From Bacteroidota bacterium (GTDB lineage Bacteria; Bacteroidota; Bacteroidia; Flavobacteriales; Flavobacteriaceae), in assembly GCA_947447375.1 (NCBI GenBank), contig CANFJB010000001.1:1-64000 (forward strand): DNA of 64,000 nt. The letters are read 5' to 3'. The translations under genes and the position numbers were made by a program. How positions within the stretch are numbered: the stretch's first letter is position 1; each line of letters begins with the position of its first letter. The notes under the pieces are model-generated. The model had not been told where the DNA came from. It made no database searches and saw only the letters and a list, made by a program, of their open reading frames with translations. Shown piece by piece: positions 9,473 through 17,675 of the stretch.

Positions 9473-10675
9473 CTATTTCCCGTCAACAAAATCCTGTAAA
9501 TATTGGAATCTTTCAGTAAGTTTTCCATTTTCGGTCATTTTGGCTCTTTGCAGAATTCCGTCTTTATCGCCATTAAAAAAAGCGGGGATTACATGTTTCA
9601 TGAACATTTCACCAAATCCTTCGCTAGCATCTTTAGGTAATTCACAAGGCAAATTATCAACAGACATTACCACAATTGCAGCTGGATGAAACACATCTAC
9701 TTCTTTATGCTCGCTTGGTAAATATCCAAAAATTGGTTCCGCAATTGTTGAAGCTTTAATAGTACAAGCAATTGGACCATTTACATCACAAGAAATATCG
9801 GCAACAACCTTAATATTACAATCATTTGCTTTAAGCATATCTTGAGTTAAAATATAAGGAGCATCATTTCCATAAAAATGGCCAGCGATAAATATATCTG
9901 ATGCTTTAGTAAAGCGTTCAAAATCAGAAGCGTATTCGGTAGGGTTAGAATAAAAATCACTTTTATCAGATACTTTTCCGTCTTTCCGTTTGTTATAATC
10001 TAAGACATCTATTTGGACATAAACAGGTTCGGAATATTTTTTCGTAAGGAAATTCTCTACTGAAACTTCCTTCATTTTCATTGCGTCCAATATTTCTTTA
10101 GCACCATTTCCAACTTTTCCGCAACCGGTTAATACTACTTTTATTGGAGGCAAAATTGGTCTTTTTAATTTGGCAACTAAATCTTCTTTTTCTGAAAGAG
10201 TTTCAGCTTTTGGTATTGTAAATAAACCAAATTTAATTCCAAATGCTCTAAATGCATTGTAAGTACCAACAATTCCTGCATATCTTCCAAAACCAATTAG
10301 TCGATTGTAATTTGCATCAACGATAGTTTCGTGATCATAGAAATCGATATTTTTTTCAAGTAGGGCTTGTAAAAGTTTTCTATTGTAAGGTTGTTTTTTA
10401 ATTGTGTGAGAAAAAAAGAAATACTTTTTATTGGGAATTAATGCGTCAACTGGAACTTCTTTAACTCCAAATAAAACATCACAAGAATTCATATCATTAG
10501 TAACATTTATTCCTAGATTGGCATATTGTTCATCTGAAAAAATTCTAATATCGGAACTTTCTACTTCAATTTCAGCAGTTGGGAATTCACTTTTTAATTG
10601 CTTCAATTCTTCAGGTGAAAAAACAACTCTTCTGTCTGGTGGATTTTTTCTTTCTTTAATAATTCCGAATTTCAT
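9473..10675 (-). CDS. Saccharopine dehydrogenase (Lys1)/alanine dehydrogenase-like NAD(P)-dependent oxidoreductase
   Basis: A 400-residue cytosolic protein. The AlaDh/PNT-type N-terminal domain starts MKFGIIKERKNPPDRRV. FFFSHTIKKQPYNRKLL and RLIGFGRYAGIVG match the lysine-forming saccharopine dehydrogenase (Lys1) branch. The NAD-binding segment reads VVLTGCGKVGNGAKEIL, and ADISCDVNGPIACT is a Lys1-like active-site region. The family reaction is reversible oxidative cleavage of saccharopine to lysine and 2-oxoglutarate, but bacterial homologues are mostly uncharacterised. No lysine-pathway partner lies next to it, so the substrate is left open. Confidence 0.75.
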   Translation of the reverse strand: MKFGIIKERKNPPDRRVVFSPEELKQLKSEFPTAEIEVESSDIRIFSDEQYANLGINVTNDMNSCDVLFGVKEVPVDALIPNKKYFFFSHTIKKQPYNRKLLQALLEKNIDFYDHETIVDANYNRLIGFGRYAGIVGTYNAFRAFGIKFGLFTIPKAETLSEKEDLVAKLKRPILPPIKVVLTGCGKVGNGAKEILDAMKMKEVSVENFLTKKYSEPVYVQIDVLDYNKRKDGKVSDKSDFYSNPTEYASDFERFTKASDIFIAGHFYGNDAPYILTQDMLKANDCNIKVVADISCDVNGPIACTIKASTIAEPIFGYLPSEHKEVDVFHPAAIVVMSVDNLPCELPKDASEGFGEMFMKHVIPAFFNGDKDGILQRAKMTENGKLTERFQYLQDFVDGK

Positions 10676-10869
10676 TCTTTATTTCTTTAATTTTCATTCA
10701 AAAGTAAGCTTAAGTAAATGGATGTCAAAATTTATTTTTATTAAAATAATTTCGTTTATTATTGAAAAACAACTCCTTATATTTTGGCATGCTTTTTTTA
10801 ATGACTTATATCTAAATTTGGGTTTGAAAATACATTACTTTCCTATATATTTGTTGTTTCCCTTATCTG

Positions 10870-12060
10870 ATGACACATAAAACGCCAATACTATACATTA
10901 AAATAATTTTTGTCTTTTTTCTATGTTTTTCTTGTAAAAGTCAAAATGATAAAAATACCGAATCCCTAATTTCTTCATTAGAAATGACTCCTAATGATTC
11001 TGTATATCCAAAATTGACTGATTCCTATATCAATTCTAAAAAATACAAAATTGATCATTTTTTCAATAAAAATTGGCCTTCAAAAAACAACAATATTAGT
11101 TTTTTAGTTGCTAAAGACGGTCAAATAATTTATGAAAATTACTCAGGTTTTGGTGATGTAAGAAAGAAAACGCCAATTACAAGTGAAACGCCAATTCACA
11201 TTGCATCGGTAAGTAAAGTATTAACGGCAACAGCAATATTAAAATTAATAAATGCTGGTGAAATTGAATTGGATCAAAAAGTAACAACCTTGTTAAAAGG
11301 GTTTCCCTATCCTGAGGTTACAATAAAAAATCTACTAAGTCATAGAAGTGGAATGCGCAATTATGCCTATTTTACTGATGATAGAAAAATTTGGGACAAC
11401 CATAAAATCATGTGCAATCAAGATATTTTGAATATTATGATTAACAAAAAAATAGGATTAGAGAGCAAAACCAATACTAGATTTCAATATTGTAATACCA
11501 ATTATGCAATGTTGGCATTAATTATAGAAAAAGTTACTGGAAAAAGCTATCCTGACGCAATGAAATCGATGATTTTCGAACCACTAGGAATGAAACATAC
11601 TTTTGTTTTTGACTATAGAAAAGACAAAAATGTAATCACCCCTTCCTATAGAGCTGGAGGAATGCAAATCGCATTTGACTTTTTAGATGCTATTTATGGT
11701 GATAAGAATATTTTTTCTACACCTCAAGACTTGTTACTTTTTGACATGGCTAGAAATTCAAAATATTTTTTAAACCCAGAATTGAGAAATCAAATTTACC
11801 AAGGGTATAGCAACGAACACAAAGGTCAGAAAAACTATGGTCTAGGAATTCGAATGATAAACTTTGAAACGGGTCAGAATTTTTATTTTCATAATGGTTG
11901 GTGGCATGGAAATATGTCGTCTTATGTTACTTTAAAAAATGAAAATGTTACCATCATTGCACTAACCAATAAATCGATGAAAAGCGTTTATAACGTTCGA
12001 AAATTGGCTCCTTTATTCGGCGATTATCCTTTTAAGGTTGAGGAGGAGATGGAGGAGTAA
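10870..12060 (+). CDS. Serine hydrolase lipoprotein, beta-lactamase class C/S12 family
   Basis: A 396-residue protein starting with a lipoprotein signal. A hydrophobic stretch ends FFLCFSC, so Cys22 is a likely lipidation site. The S12 catalytic motifs are present: SVSK (SxxK) in HIASVSKVLTATA, YCN (YxN) in FQYCNTNYAMLA, and a late HNG in FHNGWWHGNM that replaces the KTG box. Members include D-alanyl-D-alanine carboxypeptidases, esterases and AmpC-like enzymes, and true beta-lactamase activity should not be assumed. It is monocistronic and is followed by repeat arrays. Confidence 0.85.
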   Translation: MTHKTPILYIKIIFVFFLCFSCKSQNDKNTESLISSLEMTPNDSVYPKLTDSYINSKKYKIDHFFNKNWPSKNNNISFLVAKDGQIIYENYSGFGDVRKKTPITSETPIHIASVSKVLTATAILKLINAGEIELDQKVTTLLKGFPYPEVTIKNLLSHRSGMRNYAYFTDDRKIWDNHKIMCNQDILNIMINKKIGLESKTNTRFQYCNTNYAMLALIIEKVTGKSYPDAMKSMIFEPLGMKHTFVFDYRKDKNVITPSYRAGGMQIAFDFLDAIYGDKNIFSTPQDLLLFDMARNSKYFLNPELRNQIYQGYSNEHKGQKNYGLGIRMINFETGQNFYFHNGWWHGNMSSYVTLKNENVTIIALTNKSMKSVYNVRKLAPLFGDYPFKVEEEMEE

Positions 12061-12070
12061 GGCAATTGAC

Positions 12071-12130
12071 TTTTAGATAATAGACTTTTAGATAATAGAC
12101 TGTTAGATAATAGACTGTTAGATAATAGAG
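12071..12130. repeat. Tandem array of four 15-bp units
   Basis: Four consecutive 15-base units of the form TKTTAGATAATAGAC lie at 12071-12085, 12086-12100, 12101-12115 and 12116-12130. The first two are identical; the last two begin TG and the fourth ends in G. The array starts 11 bases after the serine-hydrolase stop. No gene is visible. Confidence 0.9.
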
Positions 12131-12147
12131 TCAATAGACAAGATTCG

Positions 12148-12385
12148 CCCGAATTGAAAAGTCAATCATCTATTCGTCTATCCTCTTTTAATCTAATTTA
12201 AACGAAAAGATATTTAGCCCCAAATTACCCGAATTCACCCGAATTGAAAAGTCTATCATCTATTCGTCTATCCTCTTTTAGTCTTATTTAAACGAAAAGA
12301 TATTTAGTCCCAAATTACCCGAATTCACCCGGAATTGAAAAGTCTATAGTCTATTCGTCTATCCTCTTTAAGTCTTATTTCAAAC
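12148..12385. repeat. 90-bp tandem repeat, about 2.6 copies, upstream of ssrA
   Basis: Units start with CCCGAATTGAAAAGTC at 12148, 12238 and 12328 (the third with one extra G), giving an exact 90-base period. The third unit is truncated near 12385. Copies differ at only a few positions. Each unit contains the words TCTATTCGTCTATCCTCTTT and CCCAAATTACCCGAATTCA. A further tandem of TCTATTCTCTTGC follows to about 12415. The stretch 12061-12451 has no open frame of note. Confidence 0.9.
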
Positions 12386-12409
12386 TTCTATTCTCTTGCA
12401 TCTATTCTC

Positions 12410-12440
12410 TTGCCTTCTAACTTCTTAATTCGTATATTTG
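12410..12440 (+). promoter_or_regulatory. Promoter of ssrA
   Basis: TTG at 12410-12412 is followed after 20 bases by TATATTTG at 12433-12440. This fits the Bacteroidetes sigma-A consensus. It would start transcription close to the 5' end of the tmRNA at 12452. Confidence 0.7.
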
Positions 12441-12451
12441 CAGCACTATTT

Positions 12452-12845
12452 GGGGTCGACTGGTTTTGACAGCAAGTCGAATTGAAAAGTAAGCACGTCG
12501 AGAACTGGGACAATTCTCGTTAATAAAAGGTTTCAAAACATTTACACGGCGAAGGAAACTACGCTCTTGCTGCATAATCTGAATCATAGTAAGATTAGCC
12601 TCGTCCTACAAGGTAGGAAAGCAGGATTCACCACGAAAGCTTTGGTTTATGGCGGTCGATAAAGGTGAATCGTAAATTTAAACCTAGATTTTCATGAGCT
12701 TCGGGTGGATTTCGAAAATTAAGAAGATAAGTGTTGTGCGACTGTTTCTGGTCAAACACAACATCGAAAATTCAATCAGGAAATAAGCGTGTAGAAAGCT
12801 CTTTAGTTGCTTGTTTGGACCCGGGTTCGATTCCCGGCGATTCCA
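12452..12845 (+). ncRNA. ssrA: Transfer-messenger RNA (tmRNA)
   Basis: The 5' end GGGGTCGACTGGTTTTGACA pairs with the 3' end CGATTCC to form the acceptor stem. The T-arm GGGTTCGATTCCC is present near 12822-12834. The tag reading frame lies at 12548-12577 and encodes GEGNYALAA followed by TAA, typical of Flavobacteria. It rescues stalled ribosomes by adding this degradation tag. The terminal CCA is not fully encoded; the sequence continues ACAAAA. The ends are set by the acceptor pairing. Confidence 0.95.
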
Positions 12846-12846
12846 C

Positions 12847-12880
12847 AAAAAAAAGACAAACTTATTAGTTTGTCTTTTTT
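12847..12880. terminator. Terminator after ssrA, also facing the minus-strand gene
   Basis: An 8-bp stem (GACAAACT / AGTTTGTC, loop TATT) lies between an A-run and a T-run. It ends ssrA and may also end the convergent outer-membrane protein gene. Confidence 0.85.
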
Positions 12881-12913
12881 ATTATTGTTACCTACAACCA
12901 TTTTCTAAATTTA

Positions 12914-14737
12914 TTATTGATATTTAACCAATTCTGGTTTTGAGATTCCAAAATTTTCTAATCCAAAATCGGATGTTCTAATGGCATTCGTTTTGTATAA
13001 TGATCCCCCATCAATTGGTAAATTTGGATAATACGAAAAAGACAATTGAAACGATTTAAATACTAAATAATCATTACTTATAATTACCCCAACTCCTATT
13101 TGGGAATACAATTTGCTTGAAAATAATTTTTGATTGTCATCCCCAATTAATCCCATTGTATATCTAAAGTAGGGATTCAATCGAAATCCTGTAATTTTCC
13201 ATGGTGAATAACCCTGTGTTTGAAAACTAACTAATAATTTTTTAGTTCCAAAAAGAGATTGACTGTTAAAACCATTAATCCCTGAATCGCCATTTAATGT
13301 AATTCTATCCGCAAGAACATTGGGCCTGTTCATCCCAATAACCACTTCAGGATTTATAAATTGTCGAAATTTCCAGCTGCCAATTTCCTCCAAATTAGTA
13401 AAATAAATGGCTTTAATAACTGCGGCACTTTCTTCAATTGTTCCATTATTAAAATAGGTTCCATATTCAAAGTTAGTTCCTAAGTATCCAAAATTGAAGA
13501 AGTTACCAAAGGAGGCTTTTCCTCCAATATAAGTTCTATTGATCTTGTTTTTATTTTGAAATCCTGCCGTTAAAGTATAAATAAAACCGGAAGCAATATC
13601 TTCAACAATATTAAAATTGAAAATGTATTTATCCTGAATGTACTTTCTTGAAGCAATTCCTATACTTGCTATATATAACTTTTCATTGGCGTAAGTTCCA
13701 AGAATATCGTTGATAATTATCGGGTTTTCAACAAAATTTTTATTGTAAAATCGTGCGGTTGTGAAGAAATTAGTACTACGCTCGTATTCGGAATTTCCTT
13801 TAAATATTTTCACAGAATGTCCCACCCAATAATCATGGTAATCGGCTTTATAACGTTGAAGTTCGAGGGTTTGTGTGGGTGTAAAAGTAAATTGAGTTCC
13901 ATATATTTGACTCAAGGAAAATCCACCAGCCCATCTCGTAAAAGTTGAATAAAAAGGCCGTTCCACACTTACTAATTTGGTATAATTTTGATTAAAATCA
14001 ATAGAATACGCTAGGGTTGTTTTTATAAACGTATTTTTAATATTTGGAATGATATAACTTCCGCTATAACCATCGTGAATTCCCATAAAATTCTTTGAAT
14101 AGGAATTAGAAAATTCATGTCCAAGTCCAAAAAAATTCTTCTCACTCAATAAAAATGTCGATTGAGTATTGGTAAGATCCAACTCTGGAAGTGCACTCCA
14201 GGAATCGAGAATTCGTATTGAAATATCTACAGAATCTTTAGAAACCAATCTCGTATTCAAAGCCAATTCACTTACATACCATTGACTCCTAATTAAACGC
14301 GCTGATTCTTTTACCAAAAGGGAGTCTAAAGGTTCATTTTCCCTTATTAATAATAAATTCTTAATGGCAAATTTCTTTGTTTTTACATGAAGTGAATTAC
14401 CCGCTCGAAGGAAAAAATTTTTAGGTGTTTCGGTGCTGTCGTGAACAGAATAACCAAATGGATCAAAAGAATTAATAGTAATATTTCTAATTATTTTACC
14501 TTCGAACGCAGAATAATTTGTTTTTTTTACTTTATTAAAAGAGTTCTTTTTTACAACTGGACTATTAACTGGTTCGAAAATTAGCTTGTATATGAATTTA
14601 GTGAATTTATGCTTGTTAGAATACGCTTGAATTTTACTGTATTTTTTAGTTTCTTCTTTAGTTTTCGTAGTGTCTTGTGCCATTGTTTTTTGGCAACTTA
14701 AGAGAACTAAAAAAATAATTAAATATCTAAAAAACAT
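12914..14737 (-). CDS. Outer-membrane beta-barrel protein with POTRA-like N-terminal region
   Basis: A 607-residue exported protein. The N-terminus MFFRYLIIFLVLLSCQKTMAQ could be a Sec signal cleaved after AQ or a lipoprotein signal at the Cys. Residues of about 75-180 look like a POTRA fold as in BamA/TamA proteins (GKIIRNITINSFDPFG, then ENEPLDSLLVKESARLIR, then VDISIRILDSWS). The rest is rich in alternating aromatic beta-strands, consistent with a 16-strand-type barrel. The specific function is unknown. Assembly or translocation of outer-membrane components is only suggested by the architecture. No partner gene adjoins it. Confidence 0.7.
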   Translation of the reverse strand: MFFRYLIIFLVLLSCQKTMAQDTTKTKEETKKYSKIQAYSNKHKFTKFIYKLIFEPVNSPVVKKNSFNKVKKTNYSAFEGKIIRNITINSFDPFGYSVHDSTETPKNFFLRAGNSLHVKTKKFAIKNLLLIRENEPLDSLLVKESARLIRSQWYVSELALNTRLVSKDSVDISIRILDSWSALPELDLTNTQSTFLLSEKNFFGLGHEFSNSYSKNFMGIHDGYSGSYIIPNIKNTFIKTTLAYSIDFNQNYTKLVSVERPFYSTFTRWAGGFSLSQIYGTQFTFTPTQTLELQRYKADYHDYWVGHSVKIFKGNSEYERSTNFFTTARFYNKNFVENPIIINDILGTYANEKLYIASIGIASRKYIQDKYIFNFNIVEDIASGFIYTLTAGFQNKNKINRTYIGGKASFGNFFNFGYLGTNFEYGTYFNNGTIEESAAVIKAIYFTNLEEIGSWKFRQFINPEVVIGMNRPNVLADRITLNGDSGINGFNSQSLFGTKKLLVSFQTQGYSPWKITGFRLNPYFRYTMGLIGDDNQKLFSSKLYSQIGVGVIISNDYLVFKSFQLSFSYYPNLPIDGGSLYKTNAIRTSDFGLENFGISKPELVKYQ

Positions 14738-14800
14738 TTTGGTTTAATTTAAATTTCGATTGTGCTTATAACTGTTTTTAAATTACTATTTCTCTCCGGT

Positions 14801-14830
14801 TCACAAAGGTTTACAGAGATTTACTAAAGT
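14801..14830. repeat. Dispersed repeat, CAAAGGTTYRCAGAGATTYR family, copy 1
   Basis: TCACAAAGGTTTACAGAGAT continues TTACTAA. It matches the element at 17576-17605 at most positions and lies in the non-coding gap 14738-14966. No gene is visible there. Confidence 0.6.
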
Positions 14831-14892
14831 ACTATTTATAAAGGTAAATCAATTAAAATAATATGTTAAATTCACAACTTCATAAGTTAAAT

Positions 14893-14920
14893 AAAAAAAA
14901 GACCCGAATTATTCGGGTCT
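14893..14920 (-). terminator. Terminator of the amt-porin operon
   Basis: A GACCCGA / TCGGGTC hairpin is followed on the minus strand by eight T. It lies about 45 bases beyond the porin stop. Confidence 0.9.
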
Positions 14921-14966
14921 TAAAAACAAAAAATTAAAAATAAAAAAATGATTCAAAATAGGGCGT

Positions 14967-15956
14967 CTAGAATCCATAAACTACAGCTAAACAAATTTGT
15001 GCAGCAGTTTTAATTGGAACTAAATTGGCATCCACAAACACTTTTTGTGATGCATTATCAAGTCTCACTTCTGGAATAAAAGTTAATCCTCCTGATTTAA
15101 TATTTCCGGTTAATGTTAAGGAAGTATAGGACGTTTCTGTACTTTTTGATTTATAAGATTCAGCACGTAATCCTAAACTAAAATTTTCTTTAAATTTATA
15201 AGATGGATATAATGCAACACCTGAATAACCTGTATTATCGTAGATGCCTTTATAATCGGCTGCGTTCAAACCTAATTTAAATTTATCTGTCATTTGATAT
15301 TTTGCCGTTAGGTCTAAAATTTTACCACTTGCTGACCCACTTAAATAATTTAAATGGGCAGATAATTTATCAGACGGAGTTAACGATAATTGAGCGCCAA
15401 TAGCATTTAATCCTAGTGGTGAATTGGCTTGATAAGCATTCCACTGGTCGTTAAACATTCCAACCATTAATCCTATTTTTTTTGAAAAAGCATAATTGCC
15501 TTTTATACCTCCATTTTGAAATGGCCCATTTGTAAATAAATATGAAGTCGAATAGTGGGAATTAGCTAAAGGTGAAATTTCTTCATAGCCAATAAAAGTA
15601 CTCATGTATCCTGCTGTTAACGTTAGTTTTTCAGTTGCTTCATAAGTTGCATATAAATTTTGAATATGATACGATTGCCCGTTTATATCTGGAATGGATT
15701 GACCAGCCCCTCTTGGGCCAAAAGAAACTTCAGCTAAGAAAGCTGTTTTTCCAGTTTTTTTCTTCAAAATAACATCAAACATACCAAGTGAAACTGAATT
15801 TTGATCGGTTGCAAAACTCGTAGGAATGTTAGCTGTTTTAGAAATATCATATTTGTAATATAAATCTGCTGATCCTGAAATTTCTAATGGTTTATCTTGA
15901 CCAAAAGATACTGTTGCGCTCAAGGCAAATGCTAAAATGAGGGCGATTTTTTTCAT
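14967..15956 (-). CDS. Outer-membrane porin, OmpL-like beta-barrel porin-2 (bbp2) family
   Basis: A 329-residue protein with a signal peptide (MKKIALILAFALSATVSFGQ) and an all-beta body ending in an aromatic residue (AVVYGF). The segment GPRGAGQSIPDINGQSYHIQ followed by LYATYEATEKLTLTAGYMST is characteristic of putative beta-barrel porin-2 proteins. It lies 55 bases downstream of amt on the same strand, so the two are probably co-transcribed. Family members often accompany ammonium transporters in Bacteroidetes. A role in letting ammonium or another small nitrogen source cross the outer membrane is inference. Confidence 0.8.
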   Translation of the reverse strand: MKKIALILAFALSATVSFGQDKPLEISGSADLYYKYDISKTANIPTSFATDQNSVSLGMFDVILKKKTGKTAFLAEVSFGPRGAGQSIPDINGQSYHIQNLYATYEATEKLTLTAGYMSTFIGYEEISPLANSHYSTSYLFTNGPFQNGGIKGNYAFSKKIGLMVGMFNDQWNAYQANSPLGLNAIGAQLSLTPSDKLSAHLNYLSGSASGKILDLTAKYQMTDKFKLGLNAADYKGIYDNTGYSGVALYPSYKFKENFSLGLRAESYKSKSTETSYTSLTLTGNIKSGGLTFIPEVRLDNASQKVFVDANLVPIKTAAQICLAVVYGF

Positions 15957-16011
15957 GTTTTTTAATTTAGTTAGATAAAATTAGAAAAAATTTCAATTAA
16001 TAGTGGAAAAA

Positions 16012-17337
16012 TTATAATTGTTCTCCGTGTTGAGAGATATCCAAACCTAGTTCTTCTTTGTCTTCACTTACTCGAAGTGGAGTAATTTTATTTACAATAT
16101 AAAATAAGAAATAAGATACTGAAAACGCAAATAAAGAAACCAGAACTAGCGCTTTCAATTGAATAAAGAATAAAGTAGCATCGCCATATATTAAACCTTG
16201 GTTATCTCCTACAATAGAATTTACAGATTTTGAAGCGAATACTCCTGTTAAAAGCATCCCTACCATTCCTCCTACTCCATGACAAGCAAATACATCTAAA
16301 GCGTCGTCCACTTTTCCTTTTGGGAATTTTGAAACAACTAAATTACTCACAATACTTGCTATTAATCCTATTGCTAATGCTGATGGAATAGTTACAAAAC
16401 CAGCTGCTGGAGTTATCGCAACCAAACCAACAACTGCGCCTATACATGCTCCCATTGCTGATAATTTGTGACCTAAAATTTTATCTAAAAATACCCATCC
16501 CATAGCGGCAGCGGCAGCGGCAACAGTAGTAGTTCCAAGAGCTTGAGCTGCTAACCCATTGGCACCAACTGCAGAACCAGCATTGAAACCAAACCAGCCA
16601 AACCATAATAAACCAGTGCCTAATAACACATAGGTAATACGAGCTGGATTTGTTTTTTGAACTTTTCTTTTCCCTAAGAATATAGCTCCTGCTAATGCGG
16701 CCCATCCGGCACTCATGTGAACTACAGTTCCGCCAGCAAAATCTAAAACTCCCCATCCAAACAATAAACCATCAGGGTGCCATGTCATGTGACACAAAGG
16801 AGAATATACAAACACAATAAATAATACCATAAATAATAGGTAAGCCCAAAAACGAACTCGCTCAGCAAAGGCACCTGTAATTAAAGCTGGAGTAATAATT
16901 GCGAATTTAGCTTGGAATAATGCAAATAAGATAAAAGGAATTGTAGGTGCTAATTCCCAAGCGGTAGTAGCATTCACACCATTAAAAAAGAAATTTGAAG
17001 TTGGATTTCCAATTAAACCATCTATGGAAGGGCCAAAACACAAACCAAATCCTACCACAACCCATATTACAGTTACTATTACCATGGCCATGAAACTCTG
17101 TAATACTGTACTGATTACGTTCTTTTTTCCAACCATTCCGCCGTAAAAGAATCCCAATCCAGGAGTCATTAATAAAACCAATCCTGTTGCGACAAGCATC
17201 CAAGCAGTATCTCCTGTATCTAGTTTTAAAGGAATAACATGCGCTCCTAAAACAGTAGTTACAGGAAATAAATAAATTGAAAAAACAGACAATGCCAAAA
17301 TTGTGATTAGGATCACACTTAAAATAATTTTTCTCAT
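16012..17337 (-). CDS. amt: Ammonium transporter (Amt family)
   Basis: The preferred start is the ATG at 17337, giving 441 residues (MRKIILSVILITILALS). An upstream ATG at 17376 would add 13 residues in front of an otherwise normal signal-like helix and is less likely. Amt signatures are present: DTAWMLVATGLVLLMTPGLG, FFYGGMVGKKN, GGTVVHMSAGWAALAG with the first pore His, and FACHGVGGMVGMLLTG with the second. About 11 core membrane helices plus an N-terminal cleavable or extra helix are visible. It conducts NH3/NH4+ across the inner membrane. No glnK gene lies next to it. A palindrome-bearing AT-rich region precedes it. Confidence 0.95.
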   Translation of the reverse strand: MRKIILSVILITILALSVFSIYLFPVTTVLGAHVIPLKLDTGDTAWMLVATGLVLLMTPGLGFFYGGMVGKKNVISTVLQSFMAMVIVTVIWVVVGFGLCFGPSIDGLIGNPTSNFFFNGVNATTAWELAPTIPFILFALFQAKFAIITPALITGAFAERVRFWAYLLFMVLFIVFVYSPLCHMTWHPDGLLFGWGVLDFAGGTVVHMSAGWAALAGAIFLGKRKVQKTNPARITYVLLGTGLLWFGWFGFNAGSAVGANGLAAQALGTTTVAAAAAAMGWVFLDKILGHKLSAMGACIGAVVGLVAITPAAGFVTIPSALAIGLIASIVSNLVVSKFPKGKVDDALDVFACHGVGGMVGMLLTGVFASKSVNSIVGDNQGLIYGDATLFFIQLKALVLVSLFAFSVSYFLFYIVNKITPLRVSEDKEELGLDISQHGEQL

Positions 17338-17378
17338 TGTTTTTGATTTAAATTCACAATAAAAGTAAAAAATCATTT

Positions 17379-17457
17379 GATACCCCTATAAAAATTATAA
17401 TAAAAAATAAAATTTTTATGATATTTATAAATATACCCCCTATATTTTAGGGGTGTA
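17379..17457. promoter_or_regulatory. Possible operators upstream of amt (TACCCC words)
   Basis: TACCCCTATA at 17381-17390 recurs as TACCCCCTATA at 17434-17444. An inverted GGGGTGTA at 17450-17457 makes the imperfect palindrome TACCCCCTATATTTTAGGGG. These GC clusters stand out in an otherwise almost pure A/T region directly upstream of amt. They are probable binding sites for a nitrogen-responsive regulator, which is not identified. The rest of the 338-base gap 17338-17675 holds a weak hairpin near 17505-17537 and the repeat listed next. Confidence 0.45.
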
Positions 17458-17575
17458 ATAAAATATAAATTAAAAAATATAAATTTCATAATGGCATTTT
17501 ATAAAAAAAACCTACTTGAATTAACAAACAGGTTTTTCATTGAGCGTTTTTCGTAATAGTTATTTCACTAAAATA

Positions 17576-17605
17576 CTCAAAGGTTCGCAGAGATTCGCTA
17601 ACTTA
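17576..17605. repeat. Dispersed repeat, CAAAGGTTYRCAGAGATTYR family, copy 2
   Basis: CTCAAAGGTTCGCAGAGATT followed by CGCTAACTT matches copy 1 at 14801-14830. It is followed by related words (GTGTGTCTTTGAGTG, ACTTTGAGC) to about 17650. It is intergenic, between amt and the kynureninase stop. Confidence 0.6.
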
Positions 17606-17675
17606 ATTTAAGTTTTGTGTGTCTTTGAGTGTACTTTGAGCTTTTTGTGAAATAGCTTTCAACTAAAGTTTCTAA

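Noticed and set aside
10431..10880. Plus-strand open frame of 149 codons opposite the saccharopine-dehydrogenase-like gene
   Set aside because: It is antisense to well-conserved coding sequence and its translation has no family features; the minus-strand gene explains the region.
10870..12060. Beta-lactamase resistance gene
   Set aside because: SxxK and YxN motifs are shared by the whole S12 family, and the KTG box is replaced by HNG. Resistance cannot be inferred.
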